A stretch of 64,000 nucleotides of DNA from Methylomonas sp. LW13 (GTDB taxonomy: Bacteria; Pseudomonadota; Gammaproteobacteria; Methylococcales; Methylomonadaceae). Below the pieces are notes generated by a model. It did not search any database. It worked only from the letters and a program-made list of their open reading frames with translations, and was not told the origin of the DNA. This document shows positions 8,155-16,746 of the stretch, piece by piece. Position numbers and translations under genes: made by a program. Position 1 is the first letter of the stretch. Every line of letters starts with the position of its first letter. Location: positions 4,402,001 to 4,466,000 of the forward strand of contig NZ_CP033381.1 of assembly GCF_016865255.1 (NCBI RefSeq). The letters run 5' to 3'.

Positions 8155-9729
8155 ATGTCTAACAGAAATCTAAATTATCAACTAGCTCTGTGGTCAGTAG
8201 TGAAGCTACCGCTTCAGATACTTTTCCTCGGCGGATCCATTTTGTTATTGGTTCTCCTGACCACTAAAATATTTTCTGGTTTAGGTTTAAGTGGCGCCCT
8301 AAACGGTTTGGCGGACAAATCGAGTCTACTCACGCTGATACTTGGACTAATTGCTTTGCTGGTTGGAATTTGCTTCGCCGCACTGTTATGGTGGTTGTCA
8401 GAACGTTTTTTCACTCTGATTAGCTCTGGCAAACTCACTCCAGAACAAGCGTCTTCGTTGAAAGACTTGCCGATGGGTTTACCCGAGGGATCTGTAAGGG
8501 CTATTCTCGCACTAATTGTCGCAGTGTTAGGAATACCCATTTTGATGTTTTCTGGATCCACAAGTCTCAAACCGGAAATTGCCGGGTACCTAAATGGAAT
8601 CATCACCGGTGTATTTGGCTTCTATTTTGGTACACGTACGGGGGGAGCTCCCAGTCAAGCATTAAACCAGGTGGTAGATGCACAAACGCGTACGAAAGAA
8701 GCAGAAAAACAACGTGACGCTGCACAAGCAGATGCCGCAGCCAGTCAAGTAGCCGCAGCCGGTGCCACGCGAAAAGGTCAATTCAGTACCATACTCGAAA
8801 AATTGAATCGCCATCTCGCGCTTGCATCCACTGTATTGGATGTCATTGAGCCCCATCTACCGCCAAACTTATTACCAAAAGGATTTCGCGACACAGTCAA
8901 GAAAGCGAAAAATGCATTATCAGCCGTTGAAGGAATTTCAGGCGATACCGCGACAGACGATCATGTCAAATTATTGGAAGAAGCTACTAATGCTTTGATA
9001 GGCAACAAGCAGGATGACTCTTCCTGGCTGGGTGGATTGCTTCAAAAAGCGACTCCTATGTTATCGGGGTTGGAAATCGCGGGAGTCGGACTTGGTCCGC
9101 TCGCTGGCCTGGGTATATTGTTGTCGCTGGGCGTTAAATTGGGCGTTGCTCAGTACCAAAGGTGGCGCGCCAGGGTTCTTTCAGCGCCAATCGCAACCGG
9201 TCTAATTGAGTTTGGTACCGTGACTCCAGAGGAAGTGCGATCTGTTCTTATGGAAGCATCAATATTTAATAAGGTTTTAGCAAGTCAAAAAGACCAACCG
9301 GGGTTTGATGTTGATTTGGCAGACGCGGTTTTGCGCGACAATGCGTTGGATCGCTTGTGGGATCGATACGGTAACGACACACCCGCCAAGCTTGGCTTAT
9401 TTGAAAGCCGTCAGCAATTAGTGGACGGCTTGAACCAGTTCCGCCAAATATTATTAGCTAGTCGCTCATTAAACGATGTACCGGAGAACGTACCAAGTCA
9501 AATTGCGAATGCTCTCAATCAATCCTCAATCGCAGAATTGCGAATTCCTGGTCCAATTACTCCAACGGTGGTCAACCAGCTAATTTCGACTGCCACGCGG
9601 GCTTCTGCTAAAGAATCCCTGCCCGAAGATGAAGATGCACAGGCCGCATTCGACGCTTTAGTTACGTTGGTCCACCACGCTCGCCAAGACGGTATCGACT
9701 TACCTGTGGTTCTTTCGGAGTTGAAGTAA
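8155..9729 (+). CDS. Unknown multi-pass membrane protein with coiled coil, first gene of a three-gene accessory operon
   Basis: About 524 residues from ATG 8155 (a GTG at 8140 in frame would add five). Visible parts: four likely membrane segments in the first 160 residues (about 17-38, 58-82, 112-131 and 142-158), with the conspicuous motif LPMGLPEGSVRAILALIV before the third. Then an Ala/Gln/Glu-rich coiled coil (about 170-200), a mixed helical region, a hydrophobic Gly/Leu-rich stretch (about 300-325, GLGPLAGLGILLSLGVKLGV), and an acidic helical C-terminus. No family is recognised. Its TAA overlaps the ATG of the next gene by one base, so the lipoprotein and lysozyme-like genes are probably coexpressed. 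A membrane-anchoring or holin-like role is a guess from that context. Confidence 0.75.
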   Translation: MSNRNLNYQLALWSVVKLPLQILFLGGSILLLVLLTTKIFSGLGLSGALNGLADKSSLLTLILGLIALLVGICFAALLWWLSERFFTLISSGKLTPEQASSLKDLPMGLPEGSVRAILALIVAVLGIPILMFSGSTSLKPEIAGYLNGIITGVFGFYFGTRTGGAPSQALNQVVDAQTRTKEAEKQRDAAQADAAASQVAAAGATRKGQFSTILEKLNRHLALASTVLDVIEPHLPPNLLPKGFRDTVKKAKNALSAVEGISGDTATDDHVKLLEEATNALIGNKQDDSSWLGGLLQKATPMLSGLEIAGVGLGPLAGLGILLSLGVKLGVAQYQRWRARVLSAPIATGLIEFGTVTPEEVRSVLMEASIFNKVLASQKDQPGFDVDLADAVLRDNALDRLWDRYGNDTPAKLGLFESRQQLVDGLNQFRQILLASRSLNDVPENVPSQIANALNQSSIAELRIPGPITPTVVNQLISTATRASAKESLPEDEDAQAAFDALVTLVHHARQDGIDLPVVLSELK

Positions 9730-10412
9730 TGAAACTATTACTATTTGCTGTGATTACAATGGTTATGTCCGGGTGCTGTGGCCCAGTCTGGCAGCTCAGC
9801 GATTGGCAAGACCTCGAAAACGCTAAGCAATACGATGAAATAGAAGTCGAGGCTATCGATTCCGAATGCATTGCTCAAGACGGCAAAATGAACGAGGCTT
9901 GCCCGAAATTGTTTGCCATCCACGCCCGCGCGTGTTTGATACTAGCTCGGGCAGAAACGTCTGAGACAGCTGCTTGTCCACCATACACGGAATCAGCGCG
10001 GAAACGAATGGATTGTGCCGCTGCGGACTACGCCAAGGCACGGTCTGGAAACTTTTCAAATGACCAACTTATCGAGTTTTCCGAACACCAAGCTCGTGCA
10101 CTTTATTGTGGTGCCAATTTCCGTACACGACCAGAAGGAGTACCATTGGCTCGAAAGGCAGTTGTTGAATTGTCAGGGCTCCCGCCCAATCCTCGCAGGG
10201 ATCACCTAGCAGCCTCCGCCGAGCTTTTCCTAGCTGGGACTGATCAATTAAGCGCTGCAGACCGTTGTCAGTCAGCAAAGAAGGCGCTGCAGTTTACCAG
10301 CCGAGGCCTAGCAGATGGATCCGCATCGGTTGCGGTTACCGACGGCTTACGTGGTGCTCAGGCAGCCGCTAATCGAATTATTGACCAAATCAACAGCTGC
10401 CGGAGAGATTAA
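9729..10412 (+). CDS. Unknown Cys-rich lipoprotein of the accessory operon
   Basis: 227 residues with a short signal peptide MKLLLFAVITMVMSGC and lipobox MSG|C (lipidated Cys about residue 16). The mature part has about ten further Cys spread through helical segments (for example SECIAQ, ACPKLF, RACLIL, ACPPYT, MDCAAADYAKA, YCGANF, RCQSAKK, SCRRD) and a pattern of paired helices like TPR-type solenoids (weak call). Disulphides in the periplasm are likely. The ATG overlaps the stop of the membrane-protein gene (TAATG), and the next gene begins 2 bases after this stop. No family is recognised. A spanin-like or periplasmic adaptor role is only a hypothesis from the operon. Confidence 0.75.
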   Translation: MKLLLFAVITMVMSGCCGPVWQLSDWQDLENAKQYDEIEVEAIDSECIAQDGKMNEACPKLFAIHARACLILARAETSETAACPPYTESARKRMDCAAADYAKARSGNFSNDQLIEFSEHQARALYCGANFRTRPEGVPLARKAVVELSGLPPNPRRDHLAASAELFLAGTDQLSAADRCQSAKKALQFTSRGLADGSASVAVTDGLRGAQAAANRIIDQINSCRRD

Positions 10413-10414
10413 AC

Positions 10415-11383
10415 ATGGAGTTCACTCGCTATTTATCGTATCGCTTTCCGTTAATTCGCGGCGAGGATGTTCGTGCGGTGCAACAAGCATTGATTACGCT
10501 GCAAATTAAACCACCTTGTGGCGTTGCTGATGGTATTTTTGGCAGCGCTACAGAAGCGACGGTACTAGGCTTTCAAAAATATTTTAATAGTCAAATCATA
10601 TCCGATGAGGACAATCTAACTGAAGACGGCATCGTTGGTCCCAAAACCTGGGCCGCACTTTTTCGGAGTACTGGCAATACAAATGTGATTGCGGCAAATA
10701 TCCTGGCTGCGAGAAAAGCACTACCAGAAATACCTAAAAACTTTAGCTATACAGCAAAGACGCCACCTCCATTGAATCAAAACCAATGCCTTCGTGTGAA
10801 AACCTGGCTGATGAATAACTTCGGCCCTGAGATTACCAAAGCAATATCAGGAAAAGCGTATGATGTAGACATCGTATGCGCTATTGCGTGCAAAGAAACA
10901 GCAATAGAATGGCTAGCTTGGATCGATAAAATGCCGCCTGAACAAATACTTGCCCGTTGCGTATTTGACGCCAGTGGCGATTATCCCAATACCACCCGTA
11001 AAGCATTTCCGATCAACACTGCAGCCTTTTGTGCTCGTTATAACAAAGTTCTTACTGATCAACTAATCTTCGAGGCAAACCTTACACGTAGGCTGAAAAA
11101 ATTTCAGGATAAAGAATGGGTTTACAAAGGATATGGAATTTTTCAATACGACTTACAGCACATTGTCGATGATTTAGAATTCTTTCGAGATAAGAAATGG
11201 TACAACTTTTCTGAATGTTTGAAACGATTGATCACAGAAATGGACAGTAAACTTCATGATGCTAAAGGCAATTTAGCTGAAGCGATTCGTCGTTATAATG
11301 GTTCCGGTCAAAAGGCTGAAGAATATGCAGTCCATGTATTGCAAATGACTGAATGGTGTCGTGTTACCTTAGCTGCTGCATAG
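10415..11383 (+). CDS. Peptidoglycan-binding protein with lysozyme-like catalytic domain (endolysin-like)
   Basis: 322 residues in two parts. Residues about 10-87 form a PG_binding_1 domain (RGEDVRAVQQALI...ADGIFGSATEATVLGFQ...DGIVGPKTWAALF). Residues about 120-320 resemble a lysozyme/transglycosylase fold: IVCAIACKETAIEWL with candidate catalytic Glu near 161, GYGIFQYDLQHI, and near the end AIRRYNGSGQKAEEYAVHVL, typical of SLT-like enzymes. There is no signal peptide, as in cytoplasmic phage endolysins or secreted effectors, so it would need help to reach the wall. A GGAGAG site precedes the ATG. The two upstream genes encode a membrane protein and a lipoprotein, giving a lysis-cassette-like set, although no phage structural gene is present. 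Confidence 0.8.
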   Translation: MEFTRYLSYRFPLIRGEDVRAVQQALITLQIKPPCGVADGIFGSATEATVLGFQKYFNSQIISDEDNLTEDGIVGPKTWAALFRSTGNTNVIAANILAARKALPEIPKNFSYTAKTPPPLNQNQCLRVKTWLMNNFGPEITKAISGKAYDVDIVCAIACKETAIEWLAWIDKMPPEQILARCVFDASGDYPNTTRKAFPINTAAFCARYNKVLTDQLIFEANLTRRLKKFQDKEWVYKGYGIFQYDLQHIVDDLEFFRDKKWYNFSECLKRLITEMDSKLHDAKGNLAEAIRRYNGSGQKAEEYAVHVLQMTEWCRVTLAAA

Positions 11384-11461
11384 ATTATCTGAAAGCAGCG
11401 AAAAAGATTGATCTAGCCTACGCAGGTCGGTTGCCGAATAGACTTATCAATATCACTGTAC

Positions 11462-12154
11462 TTAACCATCAATTCTTTCAATTTGAATATTGTGCAATGC
11501 TTTATGGAATGGTTCTGTAAAGCGTTCTCTATATTTCTCGTCTTTTGGCCCATGTAACATATCTGCTAGTTTTGGAAGATTTTTTAAATAGAGATGATCA
11601 ATATGCCCCTCCTTCCGAGACACTTCTTCGTACTCAGTAATCATAGAGCTTAAAAAATCTCGCATTTTGGAAATCTCTTTACGTATTTCACTCCAAGCTT
11701 TAAACAAATCAGGTAGAGCATTGCCTTCTAGAATCAAAACCTCAAGCTCTAGTTGTAAGTCATTAATTACACCCATTTGTTCGATATAGTCTTCCCTTGG
11801 CACATAGGCGTCTATGACCGGAGCAGAAAACGCTGCGTTACGGCTCAATCCCGCTCTAAGCTCACGTCTCGCTTTTTTTACTCCTACATATGCTCTAACA
11901 AGGCTTTGTTGACATTTTGCGCGTAGTTCGCGCATAGCTTCGTGTTGTCGTTGTTGAGATATATAATTTTGAACTGCAATACCACCGGTTATACCGATAA
12001 GCGTAAGTTGGGCAACAAGCTTAGCAATCTCAAAACCCAATTCCTTTGCCTTATCTTCTCCATATGTTATCAACATCGTTGAAAGAAATATGGTGCTAAT
12101 CAGTATTAGAGCAACCATCCATGTGGCATTCGATTTGATTTTTTTGGTCTTCAC
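11462..12154 (-). CDS. Unknown two-segment membrane protein with helical cytoplasmic domain
   Basis: 230 residues from a GTG start that has AAGG about 9 bases upstream; ATG codons occur only later (residue 13). Two membrane helices are visible (about 12-30, MVALILISTIFLSTMLITY, and 43-62, KLVAQLTLIGITGGIAVQNY), then a long charged helical region with a Gln/Arg-rich start (ISQQRQHEAMRELRAKCQQS). It is convergent with the lysozyme-like gene (78-base gap). AT-rich codon use matches the preceding accessory operon, so both may belong to one acquired region. Function unknown. Confidence 0.75.
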   Translation of the reverse strand: MKTKKIKSNATWMVALILISTIFLSTMLITYGEDKAKELGFEIAKLVAQLTLIGITGGIAVQNYISQQRQHEAMRELRAKCQQSLVRAYVGVKKARRELRAGLSRNAAFSAPVIDAYVPREDYIEQMGVINDLQLELEVLILEGNALPDLFKAWSEIRKEISKMRDFLSSMITEYEEVSRKEGHIDHLYLKNLPKLADMLHGPKDEKYRERFTEPFHKALHNIQIERIDG

Positions 12155-12322
12155 TAAAATAGCCTTATTCCGTATTTAAAATACAATCCGTCATTCAACA
12201 GGATTTTCATTTGCGGTCCATTAGATAGTTTAGGTATGTCAGCCAAAAAATGATCTGTGGCACGATAATTTTTTGACCTGGGTATGATCTTCTTTTCTGT
12301 ATATCATTCGGCAGAGAAAATA

Positions 12323-12526
12323 ATGTCCGCTAACAGCCAGGCTGCTGCCATTAAATCAGATCAAACGATAGTCCGCAACGGGTCGATAATGATCATTTAC
12401 TATCGATTCATAAACAAATCAAATAGCGCACAATTGGCTATCACCAATACCCTGGCTCAGTATATCCAGGAAAATATCCCATTGGCACAACGCACCTATT
12501 ACGTCAGTCTATCGTTAAAATACTAA
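12323..12526 (+). CDS. Possible small protein of unknown function
   Basis: An open frame of 67 codons from ATG 12323 (or 80 from 12284) ending just before the ABC transporter operon. The translation has a hydrophobic patch SIMIIYYRF and no motif I recognise. There is no strong ribosome-binding site. It could be a real short gene or simply leader sequence of the ABC operon. I include it at low confidence because it fills the gap and its stop is 2 bases from an alternative start of the next gene. Confidence 0.3.
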   Translation: MSANSQAAAIKSDQTIVRNGSIMIIYYRFINKSNSAQLAITNTLAQYIQENIPLAQRTYYVSLSLKY

Positions 12527-12597
12527 ACATGCCGGGCGCGGCGGCAGCCAATCCAGCTGACAGTCGCAGATCATTCACCTTAACCCAAATACCTTAT

Positions 12598-13323
12598 ATG
12601 AACGCAGAGCCCCCCGTATTGGCCGCCCGCAACCTGGTTGTCGAGTACCGACAACACCGTGCGGTCGATAATTTAAATTTACACATCCCCAAGGGCTGCG
12701 TTTACGCGCTGCTGGGTGGCAATGGCGCCGGCAAGTCGACAACCATCAGCACGTTTTTGACCTTCAACCAGCCCAGTAGCGGACAGGTGCTGATCGAAGG
12801 CGAATCGCCGCACGCCAATCCCGATCTGGTGCGGACGAAACTGGCCTATTTACCGGAAAACGTCGCGCTGTACGAGGTAATGAGCGGCTTGGAAAATCTG
12901 ACTTATTTCTGCGCGCTGGCGAATATTCGTTTGCATGACGAGCAAGCCCGTCGTTTGTTACTGGACAGCGGCCTGCAAGCGGATGCTCACGGTAAACGGG
13001 TGGCGGCGTATTCCAAAGGCATGCGGCAAAAAGTGGGCTTGGCGATTGCCTCGGCGAAACAGGCCAAAGCCATGTTGCTGGACGAGCCGACCTCCGGCCT
13101 GGATCCCAGCGCGGCCAACGACTTTGCCCAACGCATCCGCGCCGCCGCCGATCAAGGCATGGCGGTGTTGATGGCCACCCATGATTTGTTCAACGCCAAG
13201 CAAGTCGCCGACCGCATCGGCATCATGAAAAGCGGCCGACTGGTGGAAGAATTCGACGCCCACACCGTGCAACACGACGAACTGGAGCAAAAATATCTGG
13301 CGCATGCCCGGGGGCTGGCATGA
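12598..13323 (+). CDS. ABC transporter ATP-binding protein
   Basis: 241 residues from ATG 12598; an in-frame ATG at 12529 would add a low-complexity 23-residue leader, so I prefer the later start. All ATPase motifs are present: Walker A GGNGAGKST, Q-loop region FNQPSSGQ, signature YSKGMRQKVGLAIA (SKGMRQ in place of LSGGQ, as in ABC-2/CcmA-type exporters), Walker B AMLLDEPTSGLDP, and H-loop ATHDLF. Its TGA overlaps the ATG of the first permease. It energises an export system with the next two permeases; the substrate is unknown. Confidence 0.93.
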   Translation: MNAEPPVLAARNLVVEYRQHRAVDNLNLHIPKGCVYALLGGNGAGKSTTISTFLTFNQPSSGQVLIEGESPHANPDLVRTKLAYLPENVALYEVMSGLENLTYFCALANIRLHDEQARRLLLDSGLQADAHGKRVAAYSKGMRQKVGLAIASAKQAKAMLLDEPTSGLDPSAANDFAQRIRAAADQGMAVLMATHDLFNAKQVADRIGIMKSGRLVEEFDAHTVQHDELEQKYLAHARGLA

Positions 13324-14732
13324 TCAAAACCATCATTCGCAAGGAGTTTCTCGCCACACTGCGCGACGGCCGCTTGCTGACTTTGGGCATTGCCCTATTG
13401 CTATTGTTTGTCGGCTTTTTCCTGGCGTCAGCCTATGAATTGCAGCAATTGCGCGCGGAAAAACACCGCGTCGGCACCACCGCCAAGGAACAGTGGAATA
13501 CTCAGAGCGTGAAAAACCCACACTCTGCCGCGCATTACGGCATCTACGTGTTTAAGCCGGACACGCCGGCGGCGGCTCTGGATCCGGGTTTGCGGCCGTA
13601 TATCGGCCAGTCTTTATGGCTGGAGCCGCATAAGCGCAATCTGACCCGGTTCAGCCCGGCAGCGGACCAAGTGTTGGCCGGCCGCTTCGGCCAAGCCGCC
13701 ACCAGCTTTGTGTTGACCGCGCTATTGCCGCTATTGATTGTGGCCTTGACTTTTAACTCGGTCAGCCAGGAACGCGAATCCGGCACGTTGCGGATGTTAC
13801 ACAGTTTGGGGGTTAACGCCGGCCAGTTGTTGTTCGGCAAATTGCTGGGCTTGCTGAGCGCGTTTGCCCTGGTCTTGGCACCGGCGCTGTTGGTAGCCGC
13901 CGTGATACTGCTGGGCCACTTCGCATTTACGCTGGACGACGTACTGCGCCTGCTGGTTTTGATGCTGCTGTTGAATCTGTACTACGGCGTCTTCGCCGCA
14001 GTCGCCATCGCCGCTTCCGCGTCTTTCAACACCAGCCGCACGACTTTGTTTTGCCTGCTGGGCTTTTGGTTGGCCAGCGTGTTTATCGCCCCGCGCCTGG
14101 GCGCCGTCACTGCGGAAATGCTGGCGCCCAATCCCAGCGCCAGCGAATTCTGGCGTGAGATCAAGGATGACATCGACCACGGTCTAGACCACGACGGCGA
14201 CCATGAACAACGCGCCAAAGCCTTCGAAGCACAAGTGTTGGCGCAGTACGGGGTTTCCCGCAAGGAAGATTTGCCGGTCGGTTTCGTGTCCTTAAATCGC
14301 CAGCACAACGATGCCTATTCCGTTAAGGTGCACGCGCTGCATTTCGACGCCTTGCGCGACAATTTTATTAAACAACAACACTTGAGCCATCTGGCTTCCT
14401 GGCTAGGCCCCAGCCTGGCGCTGCGTTCATTGTCTATGACCTTAGCCGGCATGGATTTAGCACATCAACGGCATTTTGAGGACGCCGCCGAACAATATCG
14501 GCACTATTTTATCAACCTGACCGAAGACTGGGATCGCGAGCGTAGCCGCGGCACGGAGCGCAAGGCCACCGGCGCTGAGGCCGATTGGCGTAGCGTGGCG
14601 GACTTTAGCTATCAAGCCCCGGACATCGGCTTTGCCTTGCGCACCGCCGAGCTAGATCTACTAGTGCTATTGCTGTGGTTGGGTTTATCGGTGGGCTTAT
14701 TGAGTCTTTCCGCTCGGAGGCTGGTGCCATGA
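13320..14732 (+). CDS. ABC-2-type permease, DUF3526-like (first)
   Basis: 470 residues. One membrane helix at the N-terminus (about 20-38, LLTLGIALLLLFVGFFLASAY), then a large extracytoplasmic insertion, then a helix cluster (about 140-260) with the motif FNSVSQERESGTLRMLHSLGV typical of ABC-2 permeases. A second extracytoplasmic region follows, with a final helix at the C-terminus (LDLLVLLLWLGLSVGLLSLSARR). This arrangement matches the DUF3526 permease type. It is coupled by ATGA overlaps to both the ATPase gene before it and the second permease after it. Confidence 0.85.
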   Translation: MIKTIIRKEFLATLRDGRLLTLGIALLLLFVGFFLASAYELQQLRAEKHRVGTTAKEQWNTQSVKNPHSAAHYGIYVFKPDTPAAALDPGLRPYIGQSLWLEPHKRNLTRFSPAADQVLAGRFGQAATSFVLTALLPLLIVALTFNSVSQERESGTLRMLHSLGVNAGQLLFGKLLGLLSAFALVLAPALLVAAVILLGHFAFTLDDVLRLLVLMLLLNLYYGVFAAVAIAASASFNTSRTTLFCLLGFWLASVFIAPRLGAVTAEMLAPNPSASEFWREIKDDIDHGLDHDGDHEQRAKAFEAQVLAQYGVSRKEDLPVGFVSLNRQHNDAYSVKVHALHFDALRDNFIKQQHLSHLASWLGPSLALRSLSMTLAGMDLAHQRHFEDAAEQYRHYFINLTEDWDRERSRGTERKATGAEADWRSVADFSYQAPDIGFALRTAELDLLVLLLWLGLSVGLLSLSARRLVP

Positions 14733-16114
14733 TGCAGTTAATCGCCATCGAATGGCTGCGTTTTAAACGCAACAGCTTAAATCTGTGGGTGACAGGTTTG
14801 TTTCTGCTGGTGATGCTGGCTAGCGCCGTTTGGTCGGGTTTGGCTGCGCGCGAATTCCGTCAACACGGCACCGCAGCCCCGCAGACCGTCAACGCGATGT
14901 CCAATCAAGCGGAGATGCATGACGCCCCGAAAGCGGCGGACCACACCCCCAAAGCCAATGCATTTGCCGCCAGCGCCGCCGCGCCGCCTTTGCGGCTGCC
15001 GGCCCTGAGCGGTTTGGCCTTGAGCGTGCGGCAACTGGATTTTTTAAGTACCGGCATCAAAATCTCCACTCGCAGCCGCCACACCGACGGCCGTAACAGC
15101 GATCAGTTGTTCAACCCGATGCTGCATGAGTTGGGCATGCTGGACTTTGCCACCGTGTTCGCGTTACTGACCCCGCTGATGGTGATTGCCTTGAGCTACG
15201 GCCTGGTGCAGGAAGACCGGGAGAGCGGCGTCTGGCGTTTGGTCTGCACGCAAATGTCGGCACCCTGGCGCTTGGTGTGTGCGGCGCTGAGCGTGCGGTA
15301 TAGCGTGGTGGTATTGGCGGTTTTCAGCAGTTCGCTGTTGGCGCTATGGCTCGATCCGGCATTTAGCCTGGAAACGCTGGTTTATTGGCTGGCGTTCGCC
15401 GGCCTGTACACACTGGTGTGGTTTGGCATCGCCGGCTTGTTCCTGCTGCTGCCCTTCTCCTCTGGGGCGGCGGCCATCGGCATGCTGGGCGTCTGGTTGG
15501 TTTTGACCTTTGCCGGCCCGGCCTTGCTGACCTGGGCAGCCGACCAACATGCGCCGATGCCTTCCCGGCTGGATAGCATCATCGCCATCCGCCAGTTCCA
15601 GGAGCAAAACAATCAACAACGCCAAGCGCTGCTGACGCAGTGGTATAGCAATCATCCCGATCTGCAGCTGCCGCAAACCGGCAAAGAGTTACCGCGCGAA
15701 ATCGCCGGTTTGCCGGCCGGTTTGGTTCTGGATCAACAGATCAGACCGGTGATGTACCGCTTCGACAGCACCCGCCAGGGGCAATTCGAGTTTTTGGAAG
15801 CGTGGTCCTGGCTGTCGCCGGCGCTGGCGGCCGTGCAAATGGCGGATAGGCTGGCCGGCATCGACGCGCCGCGCTATGCCGAATATATTCAGGCAGTCAA
15901 TCACTTTGAAGATCAATGGCGCGACTATTTCGTCCCCAAGATCATGAGCGATAGCGCTTGGAGCGATGAACTGAGCCACGACCAACCGCGCTTTGCCTTT
16001 GCGTATCCGGCAAATCCGGCAGCCTGTCTAAGCTTGATTGCCGGACAAGCGGCGCTGGCCTTGCTGTTGTTGGCGGTGCTCTTCTTCTCACGCCGGCGCT
16101 TTGCCAAAGCCTAA
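14729..16114 (+). CDS. ABC-2-type permease, DUF3526-like (second)
   Basis: 461 residues from ATG 14729, which overlaps the previous stop as ATGA and has GGAGG 8 bases upstream; the longer open frame from 14675 is not used. It has the same layout as its neighbour: an N-terminal helix (LWVTGLFLLVMLASAVWSGL), a long periplasmic part, helices around 150-290 with SYGLVQEDRESGVWRLVCTQM, and a C-terminal helix (CLSLIAGQAALALLLLAVLFF). The two permeases are paralogues and probably form a heterodimer with the ATPase. A GC-rich hairpin lies 24 bases after the stop. Confidence 0.85.
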   Translation: MMQLIAIEWLRFKRNSLNLWVTGLFLLVMLASAVWSGLAAREFRQHGTAAPQTVNAMSNQAEMHDAPKAADHTPKANAFAASAAAPPLRLPALSGLALSVRQLDFLSTGIKISTRSRHTDGRNSDQLFNPMLHELGMLDFATVFALLTPLMVIALSYGLVQEDRESGVWRLVCTQMSAPWRLVCAALSVRYSVVVLAVFSSSLLALWLDPAFSLETLVYWLAFAGLYTLVWFGIAGLFLLLPFSSGAAAIGMLGVWLVLTFAGPALLTWAADQHAPMPSRLDSIIAIRQFQEQNNQQRQALLTQWYSNHPDLQLPQTGKELPREIAGLPAGLVLDQQIRPVMYRFDSTRQGQFEFLEAWSWLSPALAAVQMADRLAGIDAPRYAEYIQAVNHFEDQWRDYFVPKIMSDSAWSDELSHDQPRFAFAYPANPAACLSLIAGQAALALLLLAVLFFSRRRFAKA

Positions 16115-16137
16115 CGACGCTATTTGGCTAAAAGACG

Positions 16138-16162
16138 TCCTGGACGACGCTAGTCGTCCGGG
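16138..16162 (+). terminator. Hairpin after the ABC operon
   Basis: Stem CCTGGACGAC / GTCGTCCGGG with loop GCTA, located 24 bases downstream of the second permease. There is no T run, so it may be a weak terminator or an mRNA-stabilising 3' end. Confidence 0.45.
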
Positions 16163-16176
16163 TCGGCTACGCAACA

Positions 16177-16386
16177 TTAAGCCACTATATTTCTGACGCA
16201 TTGCCTGGCAAACACATTGATAGGCACGCTGCTGCTTAAATAGCGGTTGAACAATTCGTTAATCGTCAGCGGATTGAGGTATACATAAATGCCGCAACCG
16301 GTAATGGCGATAAACTGCCTGCTTAACGTTTCGATAAACACGATACGCAGGGTGCTAATTTCGTTGACTTCATTGCTTGTTTCCAT
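16177..16386 (-). CDS. Small protein of unknown function
   Basis: 69 residues (METSNEVNEISTLRIVFIET...). A good ribosome-binding site (GGGAGAG, 4 bases before the ATG) supports translation. The protein has a moderately hydrophobic centre (FIAITGCGIYVYL) and no motif I recognise. It stands alone, convergent with the ABC operon and divergent from ilvE. Confidence 0.5.
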   Translation of the reverse strand: METSNEVNEISTLRIVFIETLSRQFIAITGCGIYVYLNPLTINELFNRYLSSSVPINVFARQCVRNIVA

Positions 16387-16746
16387 GACGCTCTCCCGAA
16401 TCTGCCGATTTGACTACTAAATGACCAGCATAAGTGACGCCAACTAACAAAAGCCTTTAAAAATCATAGCTGTAAGATTTTTCCAAATTTAGGCAACTTC
16501 TAAAAATTGACGCTGAGTTTAAGTTATCGCAAACAGCGCTTGCCGTCGGTAACCTATGCCACGTGGAATCAGTGAATTAATTCACCGGTGCCCACAATCC
16601 ATCTTGGGCCTGCCAAACGCAGTCTCACGCCAAAATCAGGACTTCTGCGCAGCCGGTATTGCCGGAGAGCGCTTTATAGTACAATTTCCGTCACTTTTAA
16701 GCCGACGCGGCGCAGCAATAATCACTAAACAAAACAGGTTCAGATA
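16387..16746. promoter_or_regulatory. Upstream region of ilvE, with a 14-bp palindrome
   Basis: 360 bases without a gene. A perfect palindrome GTGAATTAATTCAC lies at 16572-16585 and could be an operator. Near 16657-16683 a TTGCCG and TACAAT pair (spacing 15) is a weak candidate promoter for ilvE. A short AT-rich stretch at 16455-16520 lies behind the divergent small gene. No attenuator-type leader peptide was recognised. Confidence 0.35.

Noticed and set aside
12529..12597. N-terminal extension of the ABC ATPase from ATG 12529
   Set aside because: The added residues are low complexity and the ABC domain begins right after the ATG at 12598.
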